A DNA stretch of 5,501 bases, taken from NCBI GenBank assembly GCA_030668165.1, contig DAOUUM010000227.1, forward strand, positions 1 to 5,501, written 5' to 3'. The notes under the pieces are model-generated. The model was not told where the DNA came from, ran no database searches, and worked only from the letters and a program-made list of their open reading frames with translations. This DNA is from Candidatus Heimdallarchaeota archaeon (GTDB lineage Archaea > Asgardarchaeota > Heimdallarchaeia > Heimdallarchaeales > Kariarchaeaceae). Position 1 is the stretch's first letter, and every line of letters begins with the position of its first letter. Below, one piece after another: positions 1 through 4,429 of the stretch. The position numbers and the translations under genes were made by a program.

Positions 1-215
1 CAGATATGAATGAACTGATATATGTGCTCTCCAATAACCGAGGAATTGTGAGAACTAATTGGTGTGGTGAGGTATCATGTGCCGAGACCATAAAAGATGC
101 AGTTTCTGCTGAGATTCGTGGTTTCAAGGAGGGTGAGAAGGAAGAACCCTTCGGAAAATGTGTTGCCTGTGATGAAGATGGTCAACATGTGGTCTATATA
201 GCCTCAGCATACTAA
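1..215 (+). CDS. proS: Prolyl-tRNA synthetase, C-terminal end (partial)
   Basis: This is the last 70 codons of a prolyl-tRNA synthetase. The enzyme attaches proline to tRNA-Pro in the cytosol, and archaeal-type enzymes are usually near 480 residues. The frame is open to the window edge, so the first ATG (position 6) is internal and not a start. The visible part is the C-terminal zinc-binding domain of the archaeal/eukaryotic-type enzyme. It shows a WCG followed by a CX4C pair (codons at about 63-80), then a GKCVAC CX2C pair (about 159-170), giving the four zinc-ligand cysteines expected. It ends in Ala-Tyr; in this class the C-terminal tyrosine carboxylate folds back towards the active site. 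The catalytic core and anticodon-binding domain lie upstream, outside the window. The identification is firm for such a short piece because the cysteine spacing, the WCG and the terminal tyrosine all match. Confidence 0.9.
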   Translation, partial: DMNELIYVLSNNRGIVRTNWCGEVSCAETIKDAVSAEIRGFKEGEKEEPFGKCVACDEDGQHVVYIASAY

Positions 216-237
216 ATTATAGAACATAATCAAAACA

Positions 238-276
238 ACAATAAATATTGTAATACATTCAAATTGAATCACAATA
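238..276. promoter_or_regulatory. Stacked small palindromes before the first nucleotidyltransferase
   Basis: The 92-bp gap after proS holds two perfect short palindromes: ACAATA-AA-TATTGT (238-251) and ATTCAA-A-TTGAAT (257-269). The TATTGT at 246-251 can also pair with ACAATA at 271-276, enclosing the second palindrome. They lie 32-70 bp upstream of the next ATG, a reasonable place for an operator or for the end of the proS transcript. In such AT-rich sequence, arms of six bases can arise by chance, so this is only a candidate. Confidence 0.3.
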
Positions 277-295
277 ATTAAATTCCTATAATAAT
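277..295 (+). promoter_or_regulatory. Possible TATA region of the first nucleotidyltransferase gene
   Basis: No SD-like sequence precedes the ATG at 308, so a leaderless transcript is possible. Two A/T boxes are candidates: TAATTAAATT (277-286), centred about 26 bp before the ATG, which is the spacing expected for a leaderless archaeal gene, and TATAATAAT (287-295), which is rather close. The whole gap is AT-rich, so the call is weak. Confidence 0.3.
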
Positions 296-307
296 CAGAA
301 ATATTAG

Positions 308-1108
308 ATGAAACAATATCCCATGATAATACTAGCAGGAGGTCCCCCGGTAAGAGATCCACTGATGGAATATGCCGATGTTGATTGCAAAGCTTTGATA
401 GATATAAGTGGCAAACCAATGATCAGTTATGTCTTAGATGAATTTCATAAAACAGGGTTGATCTCATATCTACTAATTGTGGGGAAAAAGGATGAATTAG
501 TCGGTTTTACCAAGGATATGGATCCCAATAAGGTTGAATTCATGGTCGTCGAGGGTAATGCTGCAGAAAAATTTTATCAGGCAGGAATGCATCTACTTGA
601 GTTATCAGAGACCAGAGATGATGTTTTCACCACAAGTTCAAGGCATATTATATACGCAACATCTGATATTCCAGCTGCCAAATCGAATATGATAAAAGAT
701 CACATCAAGAAGTGTCAAGATGATTCAACTGATTTTTACTACTCCGTTGTCGAAAAAGCAGATATGGATGCTGCTTTTCCAGAAAGTGGCCGAACATACA
801 TGAATATTGAAGGTGGAAAATACGCAGGTGTTGATCTGGTAATAGTAGATATGGAGATTTTAAGAGACAAGTTTCATATAATCAAACTTGTTACAGAGAA
901 TAGAAAATCATTTTTGAGGGGTTTATTCTTTGCATCTCCCCTGACATTCATCAAATTCATCCTTGGAAGAGTTAAGATGAAGGATGTGGAGAGATTAATG
1001 TCTAAAATATTTGGCTTTAGATCAAAATTAATTATTACCAAGGATGCAGAACTTGGTTTCGATGTTGATAAGCCGTTTCAATTGGATATTATGAGGGAAT
1101 ATTTCTAG
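308..1108 (+). CDS. MobA-like nucleotidyltransferase (NTP transferase fold), paralog 1
   Basis: A 266-residue cytosolic protein of the MobA-like NTP transferase superfamily, which transfers a nucleotidyl group from an NTP to a phosphorylated or cofactor acceptor. The Rossmann-type start carries LAGG (residues 9-12), Arg16 and Lys28 in KALIDISGKP, the usual nucleotide-binding signature. YATSDIP follows, with Asp120 as the likely metal ligand, and GFDVDKP (Asp252, Asp254) near the end resembles the second metal-binding acidic site. Residues about 160-235 (GRTYM, ENRKSF, a hydrophobic stretch, then LGRVKMKDVERL) match my recollection of a subfamily usually annotated only as 'nucleotidyltransferase family protein'. 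The acceptor is unknown. MobA (molybdopterin guanylyltransferase), CofC and sugar- or inositol-phosphate nucleotidyltransferases are distant relatives, so none of those symbols is used. It lies 92 bp after proS. A related gene follows 94 bp downstream, suggesting tandem duplication and possible co-transcription. Confidence 0.85.
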   Translation: MKQYPMIILAGGPPVRDPLMEYADVDCKALIDISGKPMISYVLDEFHKTGLISYLLIVGKKDELVGFTKDMDPNKVEFMVVEGNAAEKFYQAGMHLLELSETRDDVFTTSSRHIIYATSDIPAAKSNMIKDHIKKCQDDSTDFYYSVVEKADMDAAFPESGRTYMNIEGGKYAGVDLVIVDMEILRDKFHIIKLVTENRKSFLRGLFFASPLTFIKFILGRVKMKDVERLMSKIFGFRSKLIITKDAELGFDVDKPFQLDIMREYF

Positions 1109-1157
1109 AAAAATAGATAAGAGTAATTGTGATAGCATTACTTAACTCAATATCTTA

Positions 1158-1185
1158 CTTGAAATCAAGAATTGTTAAGAATTGT
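1158..1185. repeat. Short palindrome and 10-bp-phased direct repeat before paralog 2
   Basis: The 94-bp gap between the two nucleotidyltransferase genes contains CTTGA-AA-TCAAG (1158-1169), a perfect inverted repeat. It also holds the 9-mer AAGAATTGT twice (1167-1175 and 1177-1185), offset by ten bases, about one helical turn. The repeats sit 18-36 bp before the preferred GTG start, where an operator or promoter element would be expected. No convincing TATA box or SD site is visible here. The function is unproven and chance is possible. Confidence 0.3.
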
Positions 1186-1202
1186 ATCGATCAATCCTAA
1201 TT

Positions 1203-2012
1203 GTGAATAAATTACCCATCGTTTTACTGGCTGGAAAGCCATCTGAGAGAGATGAATTGATGGAGTATGCCGATGTTGATTACAAGGCATTGATTGAATT
1301 CAACAATAAAACGTCCATAATGTATGTTTTGGAGGCCATAGCCAGATCAGATATTGCCACTCAAATTTTAATAGCAGGAATTCCGAGAGATTTAGTTTCC
1401 CTTCCAGATGGGATTGATCCTGCAATTGTGGAATTTTTGGAGATCGAGGGGAAGAATTACGAGAAGATATATCAGGGTGGTATGAGGTTGTTAGAGATTA
1501 CTGAGGAAAAACCTGAGATATTTACTGGAAATATCAAACATGCGCTGTATATGCCCACAGATATTCCCCTTCTTCGTGATGATATTATCCATCGATTCCT
1601 TGATGATTGTGGAGATATGGATGCAGATTTTTATTATTCAGTCATACCTGAAGATATTGCTAAGGAAAAGGCACCAGATTTTGATTGGGGATATATGAAG
1701 GTGAGAGATGCGAGTTTATCAGCTGGAAGTCTGGTTCTTCTCAATCTTGAGGCTCTCAAATCTAAATTTGATCTCGTTGTATTTCTTACTGAAAATAGAA
1801 AATCCTTTATCAAAGGTGTATTTTTCAGATCACCAATATTATTTTTCAAACTGGTTTTTGGGAGAATTAAACTGGCAGAGGTTGAAAAATTGATGACAAA
1901 AACATTCGGTATTGAATCACGATTGGTTATTTCTGAGGATGTTGAGATCGGAATGGATCTGGATCGCCCCCAAGATCTTGATTATATGAAATCAAAATTA
2001 GAGAGTAACTAA
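1203..2012 (+). CDS. MobA-like nucleotidyltransferase paralog 2, with altered signature motifs
   Basis: A 269-residue paralog of the preceding gene. I place the start at GTG 1203, giving VNKLPIVLLAG against MKQYPMIILAG. From there the two proteins align without a gap over 266 residues, with 107 identities counted by hand (about 40%). An upstream in-frame TTG at 1182 would add seven residues with no counterpart. Conserved parts are EYADVD-KAL (residues 21-30), VEF--EG (76-83), PTDIP (Asp120), TENRKSF (196-202), the FGRIKLAEVE segment and MDLDRP (Asp252, Asp254). The signature has drifted: LAGG is LAGK, and SGKPM is NNKTS. Lys28, Arg16 and the acidic residues remain. It may use a different nucleotide or acceptor, or be a regulatory, weakly active partner of paralog 1. 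The last 15 bp overlap the end of the opposing phosphatase gene. No SD site is visible before the GTG. Confidence 0.8.
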   Translation: MNKLPIVLLAGKPSERDELMEYADVDYKALIEFNNKTSIMYVLEAIARSDIATQILIAGIPRDLVSLPDGIDPAIVEFLEIEGKNYEKIYQGGMRLLEITEEKPEIFTGNIKHALYMPTDIPLLRDDIIHRFLDDCGDMDADFYYSVIPEDIAKEKAPDFDWGYMKVRDASLSAGSLVLLNLEALKSKFDLVVFLTENRKSFIKGVFFRSPILFFKLVFGRIKLAEVEKLMTKTFGIESRLVISEDVEIGMDLDRPQDLDYMKSKLESN

Positions 2013-2666
2013 TGAATTTTTAATATCATCCTCTATCTCTTTAAAACTGGTGAAAGATCTGAAATTAATATGATTATCAATACAATATTGTTCTAATTTA
2101 TTTTCACTTACACAATAGACCTGATCTGCATTCTCTGCTGCGTGAAAATCAGAGCTTCCATCTCCAACATAAATAATATTGATTATTCCTTTACTTCTTA
2201 ATTCTTTGATATAATCCTCCTTGAAATCTCTGGAATCAGGATATTTGAATTCTTCAAATTCCAATACCATCCCATCAATTCTGGCTTTTGCCCTGATTGC
2301 CTTTAGATCAATCTTAATATCATGGATGTTAAGAATGTGATCTATTACAAAATCAATTCCTGCAGAAACAATCTGAGTCTTGATGGAGGATCGATTACAA
2401 AACTCAACGAATTCTTCAAAACCCTCTCTGAAAACATATTTATCTTCAATGAATTTTAGTATTGTATTCTTACCAGATTTAATCATACCATATTCTAGAC
2501 GCATACACTCTTCAAGGGAGATATCAGAATTATCAAGCATCTGATCGAATTTAATCCAGTTCTCATCGGCAAATTCCATGAGGACCTGTATAGCAATATC
2601 TTTGGTTGTGATTGTGCCATCAAAATCAAATAGGATATAATTTGGAAATCTATTACTGAGTATCAT
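1998..2666 (-). CDS. HAD-superfamily subfamily IB phosphatase, MtnX/SerB-like
   Basis: A 222-residue cytosolic haloacid-dehalogenase-type phosphatase that hydrolyses a small phosphate ester through an aspartyl-phosphate intermediate. All four HAD motifs are visible: DFDGT (residues 14-18, Asp14 nucleophile and Asp16 acid/base), VSAG (100-103, Ser101), the motif III lysine in DFKEDY (Lys149) and GDGSSD (168-173, Asp169 and Asp173 for Mg2+). The mostly helical stretch between motifs I and II (about 22-95) fits the C1 cap of subfamily IB. REGFEEFVEF before motif II is typical of the MtnX/phosphoserine phosphatase branch. MtnX dephosphorylates a methionine-salvage intermediate and SerB dephosphorylates phosphoserine, but the substrate here cannot be read from sequence and no pathway partner is adjacent. 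It starts at ATG 2666 with no SD site and a TATA-like box about 22 bp upstream. Its 3' end overlaps the converging nucleotidyltransferase gene. Confidence 0.88.
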   Translation of the reverse strand: MILSNRFPNYILFDFDGTITTKDIAIQVLMEFADENWIKFDQMLDNSDISLEECMRLEYGMIKSGKNTILKFIEDKYVFREGFEEFVEFCNRSSIKTQIVSAGIDFVIDHILNIHDIKIDLKAIRAKARIDGMVLEFEEFKYPDSRDFKEDYIKELRSKGIINIIYVGDGSSDFHAAENADQVYCVSENKLEQYCIDNHINFRSFTSFKEIEDDIKNSLVTL

Positions 2667-2682
2667 CCGTATTATTTGTCAA

Positions 2683-2697
2683 GAATTATACCATTTC
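2683..2697 (-). promoter_or_regulatory. TATA-like promoter of the HAD phosphatase gene
   Basis: Read on the minus strand this is GAAATGGTATAATTC: a TATA-like core preceded by a purine-rich stretch that could serve as a TFB recognition element. It is centred about 22 bp before the ATG, slightly short of but compatible with the 25-27 bp usual for leaderless archaeal transcripts. The absence of an SD site before the ATG agrees with a leaderless start. Confidence 0.45.
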
Positions 2698-2732
2698 AAG
2701 TATTTTTTGAAGAATTCCAGTAATTCTGTTTC

Positions 2733-2748
2733 AAATAGGTATAAATTC
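2733..2748 (+). promoter_or_regulatory. Upstream TATA-like element facing the zinc-ribbon operon
   Basis: AAATAGGTATAAATTC on the plus strand is a good archaeal-type TATA box (TATAAAT at 2740-2746) and a near mirror of the minus-strand element at 2683-2697. Both share GGTATAA and differ by two single-base insertions. A start about 27 bp downstream would leave a leader of roughly 80 bases before the ATG at 2847. It may be the main promoter, an alternative promoter, or one arm of a shared operator. Confidence 0.35.
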
Positions 2749-2818
2749 ATTTAAAATTATTATTGCACAGCCCTATAGCTATTTTATGTCATTTTTAAGC
2801 CTAAATAATAGATAGTTA

Positions 2819-2831
2819 CTTTAATAAATTT
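2819..2831 (+). promoter_or_regulatory. Proximal TATA-like box of the zinc-ribbon operon
   Basis: CTTTAATAAATTT is centred about 23 bp before the ATG at 2847, where no SD site is present, so it could drive a leaderless or nearly leaderless transcript. It competes with the better-looking TATAAAT at 2740-2746. The two cannot be separated without mapping the transcript start. Confidence 0.35.
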
Positions 2832-2846
2832 GTTCTGTGGATATTA

Positions 2847-3482
2847 ATGGAGACCAAATTGTGTTTCAATTGTTTTAGTAAAAACAATGATGATGCAAGG
2901 GAATGCGGTAAATGTGGAGTGAAATTATTATCTGATATTGTTGAAACTGACAATATGGAAAATGCAGAGGAACATCAGTTTGATACCAGTAACAGAAGTA
3001 CATCAATATTAAGAGAGGGTTTCCTAGCTAGGCGAAGAGAAAGAGAATTGTTTTGGATTGTCATTATCACCTCTTTCCTTGGTTTACTGCAAATATACAC
3101 TTCTGGTGTACTTGATTTGATCAATGCTGTTTCTGTGCTTTTTGGTATCAAAAAGATCGCAAATGGATTATTCCTTACTATTTCCGGATTCGTTTATTTC
3201 TCGGGGATCATCCCACTATACCTACGATTTAATAAGGTAAGAATATTATATTTGATTGGGAATTTTATACATCTCTTCATACTATATCAAATTTACAGCG
3301 TTCTTTATGTCATTCCATTGTATCTCAGTTCTGAACATACCTTTGATCTTCCTAGTGAAGTTCAAGTATTTTTGGGCAATATTGATCTCTTTCAAACATT
3401 AATGTTCATGTTTGGATTCTTCTACGTGCTTCACACTGTGATGATGTTCAAGAAAGAGCTGCTGAGCATTAGGATCAGATAG
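2847..3482 (+). CDS. Zinc-ribbon membrane protein with four predicted helices
   Basis: A 211-residue protein I cannot assign to a named family. The N-terminus is a compact zinc ribbon: Cys6, Cys9, Cys20 and Cys23 (two CX2C pairs, LCFNC and ECGKC). A polar, acidic linker follows (about 28-58), then a basic patch (ARRRERE, 61-67). Four hydrophobic segments follow at roughly 69-89, 105-126, 133-160 and 182-201, and the tail (FKKELLSIRIR) is basic. The positive-inside rule predicts both ends in the cytosol, so the ribbon would face inwards. Zinc ribbons joined to membrane helices are common in archaea and mostly uncharacterised. The ribbon may mediate protein contact rather than nucleic-acid binding. 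The next gene follows after only 12 bases and encodes a secreted protease, so the two are probably one operon. The membrane protein could help export, anchor or regulate the protease, but this is inferred from position alone. Confidence 0.75.
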   Translation: METKLCFNCFSKNNDDARECGKCGVKLLSDIVETDNMENAEEHQFDTSNRSTSILREGFLARRRERELFWIVIITSFLGLLQIYTSGVLDLINAVSVLFGIKKIANGLFLTISGFVYFSGIIPLYLRFNKVRILYLIGNFIHLFILYQIYSVLYVIPLYLSSEHTFDLPSEVQVFLGNIDLFQTLMFMFGFFYVLHTVMMFKKELLSIRIR

Positions 3483-3483
3483 C

Positions 3484-3489
3484 AGGTGA
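3484..3489 (+). promoter_or_regulatory. Shine-Dalgarno site fixing the protease start
   Basis: AGGTGA matches the archaeal anti-SD and lies five bases before ATG 3495. The in-frame GTG at 3486 is inside this site and is therefore unlikely to be the start. The site begins two bases after the stop of the upstream gene, supporting translation from a shared transcript. Confidence 0.75.
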
Positions 3490-3494
3490 AATTA

Positions 3495-4139
3495 ATGAAA
3501 GTAAATATTCCAATAAAATTTTTAATTGTTTTGATGATCTTCAATATATCAATGGGAATGGCCCTAGTTGACTACAATAACAACATTCAGATTTCTGAAT
3601 TAGAAGTGAATATCTGTGAACAAGGGAAATTATATGCCCTCACGGGTTTCAGATGGCAGAGTTTCCCGATTGAATACTACATTGATTCTTCGGTACCTGA
3701 TGAATTTGTTGAGGATGTTATTTTATCGATAAATGCATGGGAAAATATCACAGAGGTTAATCTATTCAAAAAAGTTCAGACAACGAGTGCAGATTTGGTA
3801 ATTAAATTTGGAACAACAGAAGCGGTATATGTTCTTGGTGTTACATCTATCTGGATTGATGAATTAAACTTAGATTCAGATATAATAGAGAGATCTGAAA
3901 TCATCATGAGCAACATTGCTGATTTTCAGGATCTTGAAATTACATGTGAATTGCTTCCAATTGATCACCCAGGGCCATATGATTTTCAAGCTGTAATGGT
4001 TCACGAGCTTGGTCATGTACTAGGACTTGACCATACAGAGGATGAGTTTGCTACAATGCATACTTACTACATTGGATCCTTTTCAAGAACTCTCTCGCCG
4101 GGAGATGTTAATGGTATTTACGAAATTTATAATTTTTAG
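3495..4139 (+). CDS. Secreted matrixin-like (metzincin) zinc metalloprotease
   Basis: A 214-residue predicted extracellular zinc endopeptidase of the metzincin clan, closest in layout to matrixins (M10). Residues 1-23 form a signal peptide or anchor: Lys near the start, a long hydrophobic core, then MGMALVDY. The catalytic signature HELGHVLGLDH gives zinc ligands His170, His174 and His180 with Glu171 as general base. The methionine in ATMHTYY (Met188) fits the Met-turn. The preceding part (RWQSFPIEYYIDSSVP, then NAWENITEVNLF and ADLVIKFG) follows the usual strand-helix-strand layout of the catalytic domain. The end, LSPGDVNGIYEIYNF, is the typical last helix. No cysteine-switch propeptide (PRCGxPD) is present. 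Cys41 and Cys151 are the only cysteines and might form a disulfide. ATG 3495 is chosen because an SD site sits five bases upstream. It is the second gene of an operon with the zinc-ribbon membrane protein. The substrate is unknown. Confidence 0.9.
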   Translation: MKVNIPIKFLIVLMIFNISMGMALVDYNNNIQISELEVNICEQGKLYALTGFRWQSFPIEYYIDSSVPDEFVEDVILSINAWENITEVNLFKKVQTTSADLVIKFGTTEAVYVLGVTSIWIDELNLDSDIIERSEIIMSNIADFQDLEITCELLPIDHPGPYDFQAVMVHELGHVLGLDHTEDEFATMHTYYIGSFSRTLSPGDVNGIYEIYNF

Positions 4140-4170
4140 TTTAGAAATGCTGATTATTATGAAGTAATAA
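4131..4170. terminator. Possible terminator region between convergent genes
   Basis: The protease gene ends in a T-rich stretch (AATTTTTAGTTT, 4131-4142), suited to archaeal termination. It is followed by an A/T-only hairpin TTATTA-TGAAG-TAATAA (4154-4170). The hairpin lies in the 46-bp gap between two converging genes and could serve either strand. With no G/C in the stem, chance cannot be excluded. Confidence 0.3.
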
Positions 4171-4185
4171 ATATCATTTGAATTG

Positions 4186-4425
4186 CTATTTCAAGTAGTT
4201 GATACAGTATCCTAGTAGTTCTGACTCGATTTTAGAATCGAATATTTTTAAGTTCATGAAACAAAACTCTCTCGAATCAAAATGACATGAAAGGCGAAAG
4301 GAGTCATTTTCTATTCTCAAATCTTCATCAATTGTAATGATTTCTGCATGGAATTGACTTTCAATCAACTTCATAAACTTTGTACCCTCCTCCCAAGTGG
4401 GAATGCGGAATTTGACTCTCTTCAT
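4186..4425 (-). CDS. Small hypothetical protein (79 residues)
   Basis: I do not recognise this protein. It starts four bases after the stop of the surface-protein gene on the same strand, with an AAGGA stretch nine bases before its ATG, so it is probably translated from the same transcript. It has no signal peptide or membrane helix and should be cytosolic. A basic strand-like start (RVKFRIP) leads into a likely helix (TWEEGTKFMKLIESQF), then strand-like, charged segments (AEIITIDEDL, SFRLSCHF, FCFMNLKIF) and a final hydrophobic helix (SELLGYCINYL). That alternation suggests a small alpha/beta domain, possibly dimeric. Its three cysteines are scattered and do not form a zinc site. The reality of the gene rests on operon spacing, the SD site and plausible secondary structure. 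Confidence 0.6.
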   Translation of the reverse strand: MKRVKFRIPTWEEGTKFMKLIESQFHAEIITIDEDLRIENDSFRLSCHFDSREFCFMNLKIFDSKIESELLGYCINYLK

Positions 4426-4429
4426 TTTC

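Noticed and set aside
204..419. Minus-strand open frame of 71 codons across the proS gap
   Set aside because: It runs antisense to the strong nucleotidyltransferase start, and its product has no recognisable pattern.
1182..1202. TTG start at 1182 for the second nucleotidyltransferase
   Set aside because: The paralog alignment begins exactly at GTG 1203; the seven extra residues have no counterpart and no SD site precedes the TTG.
1634..1893. Short open frames on both strands inside the second nucleotidyltransferase gene
   Set aside because: They lie wholly within a well-supported coding sequence in other frames and show no domain or start signals.
308..2666. A defined cofactor or methionine-salvage pathway from the nucleotidyltransferases and the HAD phosphatase
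   Set aside because: The phosphatase is convergent, not in the same operon, and neither family's substrate can be read from the sequence, so a shared pathway is not supported.
3486..3494. GTG start at 3486 for the protease
   Set aside because: The GTG lies inside the AGGTGA SD site that is correctly spaced for ATG 3495.
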